From: Nitrobacter sp039808345
GTDB taxonomy: Bacteria; Pseudomonadota; Alphaproteobacteria; Rhizobiales; Xanthobacteraceae
Reading direction: 5' to 3'
Length of the DNA: 64,000 nucleotides
Assembly (NCBI RefSeq): GCF_047824785.1
Contig: NZ_CP181167.1
Coordinates: 3,472,001-3,536,000 of the forward strand
Positions within the stretch are counted from its first letter, which is position 1, and the number at the start of each line of letters is the position of its first letter. The translations under genes and the position numbers were made by a program. Shown here piece by piece: positions 52,238-60,656 of this stretch. The notes under the pieces were generated by a model. It ran no database searches and was not told the DNA's origin. It worked only from the letters and a program-made list of their open reading frames with translations.

Positions 52238-52290
52238 AGGTCCCCGGGCTCATGCCCGAGGACATGCTTACCTTGAAAACGCTACAGGCA
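52238..52290. repeat. Fragment of the family A long form
   Basis: GGGCTCATGCCCGAGGACAT and CTTGAAAACGCTACAGG match the end of the copy at 18787-18917 (CCGAGGACATGCTTCGCTCG, AAAACGCTGTAG). Confidence 0.55.
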
Positions 52291-52347
52291 GGGAATGCGA
52301 CCGGACGCCGGCTCCGATGGAGCCGGCATATCATCCGCGGGTCGTGT

Positions 52348-53523
52348 TCAATCCCACGCAAGCGCGCCGCCGTTCTGATATTCGATGACGCGCGTCTCGA
52401 AGAAGTTCTTCTCCTTCTTGAGGTCCATCGCCTCGCTCATCCACGGGAAGGGATTCTCGGCCTCGGGGAACACCGGCGCCAGCCCGAGCTGAGCGCAGCG
52501 ACGGTTGGCGATGACGTGCATGTAGGTCTCGCACAGCGCCGCATTGAGGCCGAGAAAGCCGCGCGGCATGGTGTCCCGCCCATAGGCGGCTTCAAGCTCG
52601 GCGGCGTTCTTCAGCATGGCGCGCACCTCTTCCTGGAACGGCTTGGTCCAGAGATGAGGGTTCTCGATCTTGATCTGGTTGATGATGTCGATGCCGAAGT
52701 TCAGGTGGATCGACTCGTCGCGCAGGATGTATTGATACTGCTCGGCGATGCCCACCATCTTGTTGCGCCGGCCGAGCGAGAGAATCTGTACGAAGCCGGT
52801 ATAGAACCACATCCCCTCGAACACGACGTAGAACGCGACGAGGTCGCGCAGAAACGCCTGATCCGCCTCCGGCGTACCGGTCTTGAAGCCGGGGTCGTCG
52901 AGATGCCGCGTGTATTTGAGCGCCCAGGCCGCCTTGTCGGTGATGGAAGGCACCTCGCGATACATATTGAACAACTCGCCCTCGTCGAGACCGAGGCTTT
53001 CGACGATGTACTGGAAGGTGTGGGTATGAACGGCTTCCTCGAAAGCCTGGCGAAGCAGATACTGCCGGCATTCGGGGTTGGTGAGATGACGGTAGATCGC
53101 CAGAACGATGTTGTTGGCGACCAGCGATTCCGACGCCGCGAAGAAGCCGAGGTTGCGCTTGACCATGCGCCGCTCGTCGTCGGTCAGGCCGTCCTTCGAT
53201 TTCCACAGCGCGATGTCGGCCTGCATCGAGACCTCCGTCGGCATCCAGTGATTGTTGCAGCCGGAGAGATACTTCTCCCAGGCCCAGCGATACTTGAGCG
53301 GCAGGAGCTGGTTGACGTCGGCGCGGGCGTTGATCATCCGCTTGTCGTCGACGCGCACCCGCGCGCCGCCGCGATCGATGTCGCCGAGGCCGGCGGCGTC
53401 TTTGGGGATGTCGGTCAGCGTTACGGAAGGCGACGGATCGGACGCCACGTCGTTATGCGCAAGCGTCCGCGGTGGAACAGGTCGTACCGGCGTGGAAGGA
53501 GAGGTGTCGGACCAATCGAGCAT
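52348..53523 (-). CDS. nrdB: Ribonucleoside-diphosphate reductase class Ia, beta subunit
   Basis: Di-iron tyrosyl-radical subunit making deoxyribonucleotides with NrdA. From the start chosen it has 391 residues; an in-frame ATG at 53556 adds 11 (MTKEKKLRNT) but lacks a ribosome site, while AGGAAC precedes MLDWSDT. Metal ligands lie in EEAVHTHTFQYIVESLG and DESIHLNFGIDIINQIK; YYVFEGMWFYTGF-type helices (FYVVFEGMWFYTGF) follow. C-terminal residues (ETRVIEYQNGGALAWD) dock with NrdA. About 60 bases downstream of nrdA, so co-transcribed under its riboswitch. Confidence 0.93.
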   Translation of the reverse strand: MLDWSDTSPSTPVRPVPPRTLAHNDVASDPSPSVTLTDIPKDAAGLGDIDRGGARVRVDDKRMINARADVNQLLPLKYRWAWEKYLSGCNNHWMPTEVSMQADIALWKSKDGLTDDERRMVKRNLGFFAASESLVANNIVLAIYRHLTNPECRQYLLRQAFEEAVHTHTFQYIVESLGLDEGELFNMYREVPSITDKAAWALKYTRHLDDPGFKTGTPEADQAFLRDLVAFYVVFEGMWFYTGFVQILSLGRRNKMVGIAEQYQYILRDESIHLNFGIDIINQIKIENPHLWTKPFQEEVRAMLKNAAELEAAYGRDTMPRGFLGLNAALCETYMHVIANRRCAQLGLAPVFPEAENPFPWMSEAMDLKKEKNFFETRVIEYQNGGALAWD

Positions 53524-53586
53524 GAGGGTGTTCCTGAGTTTCTTTTCTTTCGTCATGACCCGGAACGAGCAGGCATGACAGTGACA

Positions 53587-56496
53587 TTACTGACACGCCT
53601 CGCAGGTCGGATCGTCGATGCGGCAGGATTTCCATCCCTCGCTCGCGGGGGCGGGGGCGGCGTGACCATTCAACGGCGCGGCCGATACCGACGCAGCGAC
53701 CGCGTTGAGCTTGCCGTCCGTACCCTTGAGGGTCGATTTCTCGACATGCGTCGCCGACCGCGAGCGCAGGTAATAGGTCGTCTTCAGGCCGCGCTTCCAG
53801 GCGTGGCGATAGAGCGCATCCAGCTTCTTGCCGCTCGGATTGGCGATGTAGAGATTGAGTGACTGCGCCTGGTCGATCCACTTCTGCCGCCTCGCGGCCG
53901 CATCGATCAGCCAGGCCGAGTCGATCTCGAAGGCCGTGGCGTAGAGCGCCTTGAGATCATCGGGAACGCGGTCGACCTCGCCGACGCTGCCGTCGAAATA
54001 TTTGAGGTCCGAGATCATCACCTCGTCCCACAGGCCGCGCGCCTTGAGATCGCGCACGAGGTGCGCGTTCACCACCGTGAAGTCGCCGGACATGTTGGAT
54101 TTGACATAGAGATTCTGATAGGCGGGCTCGATCGACTGCGACACGCCGCAGATGTTGGAGATCGTCGCGGTCGGCGCGATCGCCATGCAGTTCGAATTGC
54201 GCATCCCGGTGGTCATGACGCGCTGGCGCAGCGAGTCCCAGTCAAGACGGCTGGAACGGTCGATGTCGACCGCCGCGCCGCGCGCTTCATCGACGAGCGC
54301 AAGCGAATCCAGCGGCAGGATGCCCTTCGACCACAGCGAGCCCTGATAGGAGGGGTAGCGGCCGCGCTCGGCGGCGAGATCGACCGAGCCGGAGATCGCA
54401 TGATAGGCGATCGCCTCCATGCTCTCGTCGGCAAAGGAAACGGCTTCGTCCGAGGCATAGGGCAGGCGCAGGATGTTGAGCGCATCCTGAAAGCCCATGA
54501 TGCCGAGCCCGACCGGCCGGTGCCGCAGGTTCGAGGTCCGTGCTTCCGGAATGGTGTAAAAATTCACGTCCAGCACGTTGTCGAGCATGCGCATCGCGAG
54601 CCTGACCGTGCGCGCGAGATGCTCGTGGTCGAGCTTGCCGTCCTTGACATGGTTGACGAGATTGACCGAGCCGAGATTGCAGACCGCGACCTCCGTGGCG
54701 GAAGTGTTGAGCGTGATCTCGGTGCAGAGGTTCGAGGAATGCACCACGCCGCAATGCTGTTGCGGCGAGCGCAGGTTGCAGGGATCCTTGAAGGTGATCC
54801 AGGGATGGCCGGTCTCGAACAGCATGGTCAGCATCCGCCGCCACAAATCGACGGCGCGGACCTGCTTGGTCACCCGCAATTCGCCGCGCGCGGCCTTCCC
54901 CTCATAGCCGGCATAGCGTTCGGCGAAAGCCTTGCCGGTGAGATCGTGCAGGTCCGGCGTCTCGTCGGGTGAGAACAGCGTCCACATGCCATCCTCATCA
55001 ACGCGCTGCATGAAAAGGTCCGGCACCCAGTTCGCCGTGTTCATGTCATGGGTACGGCGGCGATCGTCCCCGGTGTTCTTTCGCAGGTCGAGAAATTCCT
55101 CGATGTCGATGTGCCAGGTTTCGAGATAGGCGCACACCGCGCCCTTGCGCTTGCCGCCCTGGTTGACGGCGATCGCGGTGTCGTTCGCGACCTTCAGGAA
55201 CGGCACCACGCCCTGGCTTTCGCCGTTGGTGCCCTTGATGTGGGCGCCGAGCCCGCGCACGCGCGTCCAGTCGTTGCCGAGACCGCCGGCATATTTGGAA
55301 AGCAACGCATTGTCCTTGATCGCCTTGAAGATGCCGTCGAGGTCGTCGGCGACGGTTGTCAGAAAGCAGGACGAGAGTTGAGGGCGCAGCGTGCCGGCGT
55401 TGAACAGCGTCGGCGTCGAGGCCATGAAGTCGAACGACGAGAGCAGGTCGTAGAACGCGATCGCCTTCTCCTCGCGGTCGATCTCGCGCAGCGCCAGGCC
55501 GCAGGCGACGCGCATGAAGAATGCCTGCGGCAACTCGAAGCGCACGCTTCCTACGTGCAGGAAATAGCGGTCATAGAGGGTCTGGAGTCCGAGGTAGTCG
55601 AATCGCAGATCGCGTTCGGGCTTCAGCGCGGCCGCGAGCCGGTCGAGGTCGAAACGGCCGATCTCCGGATCGAGCAGTTCATTGTCGATGCCGGCTTGCA
55701 CATAGCTAAGGAAATAGTTCGCATAGCGCCCCGCCATCTCGGCCTGCGTGGCCTGCTCAGGCAGCCCCGTGACAAAGCTCAGGGCCTCGCGGCGCATCTT
55801 GTCGAGCAGCAGCCGGGCGCTGACCTTGGCGTAATCAGGATCGGTCTCGACCAGCGTGCGGGCGGCCAGGATCGGCGCCAGCGCCAGTTCATCCACGCTG
55901 ATGCCGTCATAGAGATTACGATGGGTTTCCGTCAGAATGGCGGAAGCGGAGACATCTCCAAGCCCCGCGCAAGCCTCCTCCACCACGGCGGCGAGGCGCC
56001 GGGTGTCGAGAGCGATCAGCGATCCGTCTGCCGACTTCATCCGCAGCGCTGCTTTCGCCGCCGCCGCGCTGCCCTTCTTCGCCTTCGATTCCTGCGCCTT
56101 CGCCCGTTCGCGGGCGCGCTCCTCGCGGTAGAGCACATAGGCGCGCGCGACCTTGTGATGCTCGCTCCGCATCAGCGCGAGTTCGACCTGATCCTGAATG
56201 TCCTCGATGTGGAAGGTGCGGCCGGCGTCGGAGCGCCGCGTCAGGCTGGCGACGATCTGGCCGGTCAATTCAGCGACGATGTCGTGGACCCGGCGCGAGG
56301 CGGCGGCGCTGTTGCCCTCGACGGCAAGGAACGCCTTGGTGAGCGCGACCGCGATCTTGGCGGAATCGAACGGCGACACCGAGCCGTTGCGCCGGATGAC
56401 CTGACAGGCCGGTTCGCTTGATGGCGCCGTATCCGCGGCAGACAAGGACGGACGCACGATACGCGCAGCAGGTACAGTTTCAGTCGCAGCAGACAT
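53587..56496 (-). CDS. nrdA: Ribonucleoside-diphosphate reductase class Ia, alpha subunit, long form
   Basis: Reduces ribonucleoside diphosphates. 969 residues, about 200 longer than E. coli NrdA because of two N-terminal nucleotide-cone-like segments: QVIRRNGSVSPFDSAKIAVA (about 32) and KSADGSLIALDTRRLAAVVE (about 153). The catalytic region has SSNLCTEITLNTSATEVAVC (redox cysteine and radical path) and PTATISNICGVSQSIEP. The C-terminal DPTCEACQ holds the thioredoxin-reducible cysteine pair. The start ATG at 56496 follows GGGGTGAG, which can be hidden in a stem (56503-56526). Controlled by a cobalamin riboswitch upstream. Confidence 0.95.
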   Translation of the reverse strand: MSAATETVPAARIVRPSLSAADTAPSSEPACQVIRRNGSVSPFDSAKIAVALTKAFLAVEGNSAAASRRVHDIVAELTGQIVASLTRRSDAGRTFHIEDIQDQVELALMRSEHHKVARAYVLYREERARERAKAQESKAKKGSAAAAKAALRMKSADGSLIALDTRRLAAVVEEACAGLGDVSASAILTETHRNLYDGISVDELALAPILAARTLVETDPDYAKVSARLLLDKMRREALSFVTGLPEQATQAEMAGRYANYFLSYVQAGIDNELLDPEIGRFDLDRLAAALKPERDLRFDYLGLQTLYDRYFLHVGSVRFELPQAFFMRVACGLALREIDREEKAIAFYDLLSSFDFMASTPTLFNAGTLRPQLSSCFLTTVADDLDGIFKAIKDNALLSKYAGGLGNDWTRVRGLGAHIKGTNGESQGVVPFLKVANDTAIAVNQGGKRKGAVCAYLETWHIDIEEFLDLRKNTGDDRRRTHDMNTANWVPDLFMQRVDEDGMWTLFSPDETPDLHDLTGKAFAERYAGYEGKAARGELRVTKQVRAVDLWRRMLTMLFETGHPWITFKDPCNLRSPQQHCGVVHSSNLCTEITLNTSATEVAVCNLGSVNLVNHVKDGKLDHEHLARTVRLAMRMLDNVLDVNFYTIPEARTSNLRHRPVGLGIMGFQDALNILRLPYASDEAVSFADESMEAIAYHAISGSVDLAAERGRYPSYQGSLWSKGILPLDSLALVDEARGAAVDIDRSSRLDWDSLRQRVMTTGMRNSNCMAIAPTATISNICGVSQSIEPAYQNLYVKSNMSGDFTVVNAHLVRDLKARGLWDEVMISDLKYFDGSVGEVDRVPDDLKALYATAFEIDSAWLIDAAARRQKWIDQAQSLNLYIANPSGKKLDALYRHAWKRGLKTTYYLRSRSATHVEKSTLKGTDGKLNAVAASVSAAPLNGHAAPAPASEGWKSCRIDDPTCEACQ

Positions 56497-56502
56497 CGCT
56501 CA

Positions 56503-56526
56503 CCCCGGTCTGGTTGCGAGCCGGGG
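56503..56526 (-). promoter_or_regulatory. Stem covering the nrdA ribosome site
   Basis: CCCCGG (56503-56508) and CCGGGG (56521-56526) pair around a 12-base loop, so GGGGTGAG of the minus strand, next to the start codon, is in the stem. It may add translational control. Confidence 0.4.
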
Positions 56527-56546
56527 TCGTGCGGGGACGCGCGCGG

Positions 56547-56572
56547 AAAAACCTCGCGGCAGACGCCGCGAT
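56547..56572 (-). terminator. Intrinsic terminator in the nrdA leader
   Basis: On the minus strand CGCGGC-gtct-GCCGCG, then AGG and five U (plus-strand 56547-56551 AAAAA). It lies between the riboswitch aptamer and nrdA, so it fits as the expression platform. Confidence 0.65.
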
Positions 56573-56622
56573 TCCTGCCGTGCGGCCCGCCGGGACACCC
56601 CGCCCAGGGACGTTCTTTTTTT

Positions 56623-56815
56623 GCCAGGGCAGGTCTACTGGCTCGCGGGTCGTAGCGTCCGTCCGGCCTTCCCGGAACCCTGCGGTTCCAGTGACACTCG
56701 ATTGGACTCGGCTCGCCGCTTACAGTTGCGGGGGCAGCGCCGGCCTTGCCCGGATCATGGACCGAGGCGCACCGGCTTCCCTCTTAGCTCTCGGTGTTGC
56801 GACTCGAGAGACCTT
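56623..56815 (-). promoter_or_regulatory. Cobalamin riboswitch upstream of nrdAB
   Basis: Minus-strand motifs in order: GCTAAGAGGGAAGCCGGTGC, GCCGGCGCTGCCCCCGCAAC, TGTAAGCGGCGAGCC, GTCACTGG, GGGAAGGCCGG, and CGAGCCAGTAGACCTGCC. This matches the conserved core (B12 box and receptor loop) of cobalamin aptamers. It precedes the class Ia reductase, which does not need B12, so repression by B12 is expected. Such control implies another, B12-dependent reductase in the genome. Confidence 0.93.
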
Positions 56816-57055
56816 GGCCACTATATTTAGTAGTCACAGCACCTTCGGAGTCAATAAGTCGTTCTGGAATCCGGACACCAATGCTCGCAATCCACAAGCG
56901 GGGCGGAACACCGGCCTGCCGAAACTTCCACCCGCCGACCTGCCCGACCCTTGACGCTCGGCTTGTTCAGACCATTATCCCGGCAGATAGGCTGCGGCGT
57001 TGCTCCCGCGCCTCAACCGTTGAGCCTGACCGTGACCGAATTTGTCCGACTGAAC
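56816..57055. other. Divergent promoters of the riboswitch leader and queH
   Basis: 240 bases. The nrdA leader should start just above 56815; ATATTTAGTAGTC (56822-56834) is AT-rich and suits a promoter. No further gene; the in-frame extension of queH to 56951 is not conserved. Confidence 0.4.
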
Positions 57056-57700
57056 ATGACGCCCCCGAACGGGGAGAAGAAGGTGCTTCTGCACTCCTGT
57101 TGCGCGCCGTGTTCGGGCGAGGTGATGGAGGCGATGCTGGCATCGGGGATCGATTACACGATCTTCTTCTACAATCCCAACATCCACCCCCTGAAAGAGT
57201 ATCTGCTGCGTAAGGACGAGAACGTGCGTTTCGCGGAAAAGCACGGCGTGCCGTTCGTCGACGCCGATTACGACAAGGACAACTGGTTCGCCCGCGCCAG
57301 GGGGATGGAGTGGGAACCCGAGCGCGGCGCGCGCTGCACCATGTGTTTCGACATGCGCTTCGAACGCACCGCGCTCTACGCGCATGAGCACGGTTTTCCG
57401 GTGATGACATCCTGCCTCGGCATCTCCCGATGGAAGAACATGGCGCAGATCAACGACTGCGGCCATCGCGCGGCCGGACGTTATCCCGATGTGTCATATT
57501 GGGACTTCAACTGGCGCAAGGGCGGCGGCGCGCAGCGGATGATCGAGATCAGCAAGCGCGAGCAATTCTATCAGCAGGAGTATTGCGGCTGCGTCTATTC
57601 GCTGCGCGACACCAACCAACACCGCCGGAATCATGGCCGGGCGCCGATCGTGATCGGGACGCAATTCTACCGGCAAAGCGAGGAACCGGACGCGACATAA
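57056..57700 (+). CDS. queH: Epoxyqueuosine reductase QueH
   Basis: Last step of queuosine tRNA modification, reducing epoxyqueuosine. 214 residues. LLHSCCAPCSGEVMEAMLAS (Cys15, 16, 19) is the N-terminal signature; ARCTMCFDMRFERTALYAHE has the second cysteine pair; SCLGISRWKN and YQQEYCGCVYSLRDTN follow, the latter with the last CxC. QueH replaces the cobalamin enzyme QueG. The start at 57056 gives the family N-terminus. It lies between two cobalamin riboswitches, and is itself a B12-independent alternative to a B12 enzyme. Confidence 0.93.
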   Translation: MTPPNGEKKVLLHSCCAPCSGEVMEAMLASGIDYTIFFYNPNIHPLKEYLLRKDENVRFAEKHGVPFVDADYDKDNWFARARGMEWEPERGARCTMCFDMRFERTALYAHEHGFPVMTSCLGISRWKNMAQINDCGHRAAGRYPDVSYWDFNWRKGGGAQRMIEISKREQFYQQEYCGCVYSLRDTNQHRRNHGRAPIVIGTQFYRQSEEPDAT

Positions 57701-57755
57701 GATTCGTCCGCGCAGGTTGACGGCCCGTGGACGCTGGCCCATAGGATGGGGGGTC

Positions 57756-57935
57756 GAGGTTCTCCGGGACGATTCACGCCCGGAGCTAAGAGGGAAGCCG
57801 GTGCGTCTTCGGACAAAACCGGCGCTGCCCCCGCAACTGTAAGCGGTGAGCCGTGGTCCATCAGTGTCACTGGGAGCAATCTCGGGAAGGCCGGACCAAA
57901 GCTGAGACCCGCGAGCCAGGAGACCTGCCCCGGCA
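57756..57935 (+). promoter_or_regulatory. Cobalamin riboswitch upstream of metE
   Basis: Core motifs in order: GCTAAGAGGGAAGCCGGTGC, ACCGGCGCTGCCCCCGCAAC, TGTAAGCGGTGAGCC, GTCACTGGGAG, GGGAAGGCCGG, and CGAGCCAGGAGACCTGCC. B12 binding should switch off MetE, the B12-independent methionine synthase. Confidence 0.95.
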
Positions 57936-58056
57936 ACATAGTCGTCCTCGGGCGGGGTGTCCCGGTGGTGCGCTTGCGGTCTCGATGGCGGCGCGCCCGC
58001 CAGGATTCCCATGCCGCGTCGCTAAGGCCCAGCCCCCAACACATGGGGTAAAGCCA
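57936..58056 (+). promoter_or_regulatory. metE leader with a ribosome-site stem
   Basis: GGGCGGGGTGTCCCGG (57950-57965) is identical to the sequence after the nrdA aptamer. CCCCA (58034-58038) pairs with TGGGG (58044-58048), which covers the GGGG 8 bases before the GTG start. No U-run terminator is visible, so translational control is likely here, unlike nrdA. Confidence 0.5.
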
Positions 58057-60396
58057 GTGTCTGTTTCCTCTCCTCTTCCCGTGGCTACGCTCGGCACGCC
58101 GCGCATCGGTCCGCGCCGCGAACTGAAAATCGCGCTCGAAAGCTACTGGTCGGGCAAGTCCGACGAATCCGCATTGCTTGAAGCGGCGGCCGGATTGCGC
58201 GCCGCGAACTGGGCGCGCCAGAAATCGCTCGGCGTCACCGTCATCCCGTCGAACGATTTCACCTTCTATGATCATGTGCTCGACACCAGCGCCATGGTCG
58301 GCGCGATCCCGGATATCTACGGATGGAAAGGCGGACCCGTGCCGCTCGCCACCTATTTCGCGATGGCGCGAGGCGCCCAGGGCGGGAATGACGATGCGGC
58401 CTGCGCGCATGGTCATCCGGGCGATGGTCACGCCCATGGCGCGCCGGCGCAGGAAATGACCAAGTGGTTCGACACCAATTACCACTACATGGTCCCTGAA
58501 TTCACCAGCGGCCAACGCTTTCAGCTCTCGTCGCTCAAGGCCGTCGACGAATACCGCGAGGCCAAGGCGCTCGGCTACCAGACCCGGCCGGTGCTGCTCG
58601 GTCCGGTCACCTATCTGAAGCTCGGCAAGAGCAAGGACGCGAATCTCGATCCGCTGTCGCTGCTTCCTGACCTGCTTCCGGTCTATATCGATGTGCTCAA
58701 ACGCCTTGCGGCGGAGGGCGCCGAGTGGGTGCAACTCGACGAGCCCTGTCTCGTTCTCGATCTCGACGACGCGACCCGCAAGGTGTTGCGCACGACTTAT
58801 GAACAGCTCGCGGACGCGCTGCCGAAGCTGAAGATCATGCTGACCACTTATTTCGGCGGGCTCGGCGACAACCTGGATGCCGCATTGTCGCTGCCGGTCA
58901 CGGGACTTCACATTGATCTGGCTCGCGCTCCGGACCAGCTCGAGGCGGTCGCGGCAAAGGCGCCGCACGATCTGGTTCTGTCGCTCGGCGTGATCGACGG
59001 CCGCAATATCTGGCGCGCCAACCTTCCCGCGTTGCTCGACCGCCTGGAGCCCATCGTCTCCGAACGCGGCGCCGATCGCGTGCAGGTCGCGCCCTCCTGC
59101 TCGCTTCTGCACGTCCCGATCGACGTGGCGCTGGAAACCGATCTCGACGCGGAGTTGAAGAGCTGGCTCGCTTTCTCGGTGCAGAAGATGGGTGAACTGG
59201 CGACGCTCGGCGAGGCGCTCGCCAAGGGCCGCGCCTCGGTCGCGGGCGCCCTGAAAGCATCGGCGGACGCGGCCGCCGCGCGCAAGGCGTCGCCGAAGGT
59301 TCACGACGCGAAGGTCGAGGGCCGGATCGCGGCCGTCACCTCCGAGATGGCGCGGCGCAAGAGCGCGTTCGCAGAACGCGCGAAGCTGCAGCGCGAGCGC
59401 TTCGGCCTGCCGCCGTTCCCGACCACCACGATCGGTTCATTCCCGCAGACCGCCGAGGTTCGAAAGGCGCGCTCGGCCCACGCCAAGGGAACGCTGAGCG
59501 ACGCCGACTACGAGAAGTTCCTGCAGGAGGAGACGGCGCGAACCATCCGCTGGCAGGAAGACATCGGCCTCGACGTGCTCGTGCATGGCGAGTTCGAGCG
59601 CAACGACATGGTGCAGTATTTCGGCGAGCAGCTGTCCGGATTCGCGTTCACCCGGCACGGCTGGGTGCAGAGCTACGGCTCTCGCTGCGTCCGCCCGCCG
59701 GTCCTGTTCGGCGACGTGTCCCGGCCCCGGCCGATGACCGTCGGCTGGTGGAAATACGCGCAGTCCCTGACCGCGAAGCCGATGAAGGGCATGCTCACCG
59801 GCCCCGTCACCATTCTCAACTGGTCCTTCGTGCGTGATGACATGCCGCGCAGCCTCGCCTGCCGGCAGATCGCGCTTGCGATTCGCGATGAGGTCTCGGA
59901 CCTGGAGCAAGCCGGCGCGACCATGATCCAGATCGACGAGGCCGCGCTGCGCGAAGGGTTGCCGCTGCGCCGGTCCGAATGGAAAACGTATCTCGACTGG
60001 GCAGTCGAATGCTTCCGCCTGTGCGCCAGCGGCGTCGCCGACGCCACGCAGATCCACACCCACATGTGTTATTCGGAGTTCAACGACATCATCGACGCGA
60101 TCGCGTCGATGGACGCCGACGTCATCTCCATCGAGACCTCGCGCTCCAAGATGGAACTGCTCGACGCCTTCAAGACCTACAAGTATCCGAACGAGATCGG
60201 CCCCGGCGTCTACGACATCCACTCTCCGCGGGTGCCGGCGGTCGATGAGATGACCGGGCTGCTCAAACTCGCACGCCAGCGCCTTTCCGACAGGCAGATC
60301 TGGATCAATCCGGACTGCGGGCTGAAGACCCGCAAGTGGGAAGAGGTCCGGCCGGCGCTCGTCAACATGGTGGAGGCGGCCAAACTGATGCGTTAA
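58057..60396 (+). CDS. metE: Cobalamin-independent methionine synthase
   Basis: 5-methyltetrahydropteroyltriglutamate-homocysteine methyltransferase, 779 residues from a GTG (VSVSSPLPVATLGTPRIGPR). The N-terminal domain contains PRIGPRRELKIALESYWSGK and VIPSNDFTFYDHVLDTSAM; the C-terminal catalytic domain has TTTIGSFPQTAEVRKAR, GEFERNDMVQYFGEQLSGFA, and the zinc site HTHMCYSEF with ... NPDCGLKTRKWEEV. A histidine-rich insert near 110-125 (ACAHGHPGDGHAHGAPAQ) is unusual. The longer in-frame start at 57853 lies inside the riboswitch and is rejected. Controlled by the upstream riboswitch. Confidence 0.95.
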   Translation: MSVSSPLPVATLGTPRIGPRRELKIALESYWSGKSDESALLEAAAGLRAANWARQKSLGVTVIPSNDFTFYDHVLDTSAMVGAIPDIYGWKGGPVPLATYFAMARGAQGGNDDAACAHGHPGDGHAHGAPAQEMTKWFDTNYHYMVPEFTSGQRFQLSSLKAVDEYREAKALGYQTRPVLLGPVTYLKLGKSKDANLDPLSLLPDLLPVYIDVLKRLAAEGAEWVQLDEPCLVLDLDDATRKVLRTTYEQLADALPKLKIMLTTYFGGLGDNLDAALSLPVTGLHIDLARAPDQLEAVAAKAPHDLVLSLGVIDGRNIWRANLPALLDRLEPIVSERGADRVQVAPSCSLLHVPIDVALETDLDAELKSWLAFSVQKMGELATLGEALAKGRASVAGALKASADAAAARKASPKVHDAKVEGRIAAVTSEMARRKSAFAERAKLQRERFGLPPFPTTTIGSFPQTAEVRKARSAHAKGTLSDADYEKFLQEETARTIRWQEDIGLDVLVHGEFERNDMVQYFGEQLSGFAFTRHGWVQSYGSRCVRPPVLFGDVSRPRPMTVGWWKYAQSLTAKPMKGMLTGPVTILNWSFVRDDMPRSLACRQIALAIRDEVSDLEQAGATMIQIDEAALREGLPLRRSEWKTYLDWAVECFRLCASGVADATQIHTHMCYSEFNDIIDAIASMDADVISIETSRSKMELLDAFKTYKYPNEIGPGVYDIHSPRVPAVDEMTGLLKLARQRLSDRQIWINPDCGLKTRKWEEVRPALVNMVEAAKLMR

Positions 60397-60656
60397 CGAC
60401 AGCTGAAGCATCAGACCGTCGTCCTGATGGCCGGGCATAGCCGTTCGAAGAACGGCGTTGCTTCGCTCGCCCATGGCCCCGGCCGTCAGCGTCTCTGGTC
60501 CGGAAACACCTTCAAGATGTTTCCGGCCAAGATGTTTCCGGCCGGCCGTGCAATCGCTTGCCATCACGCCGCTGCTGCGATTTTATGCCGTGCGGGTGAT
60601 TTGACGAGAACGCCGGCGGAGAGCATTCCGCCGTGCGGCAAGCGAGGAGACAAGCG
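60397..60656. other. Gap with a small direct repeat
   Basis: AAGATGTTTCCGGCC occurs twice in tandem (60512-60526 and 60527-60541, spaced directly), otherwise no gene. It presumably contains the promoter of the transpeptidase gene. Confidence 0.4.

Noticed and set aside
52252..53862. 536-residue plus-strand frame
   Set aside because: Antisense to nrdB and the end of nrdA; shadow of their codon bias.
55048..56421. 457-residue plus-strand frame
   Set aside because: Antisense to nrdA; no domain sense.
57853..58056. Upstream in-frame start for metE
   Set aside because: It lies inside the cobalamin aptamer; the extra residues have no MetE similarity.
60512..60541. AAGATGTTTCCGGCC doubled, as a CRISPR or iteron array
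   Set aside because: Only two adjacent copies with no spacers.
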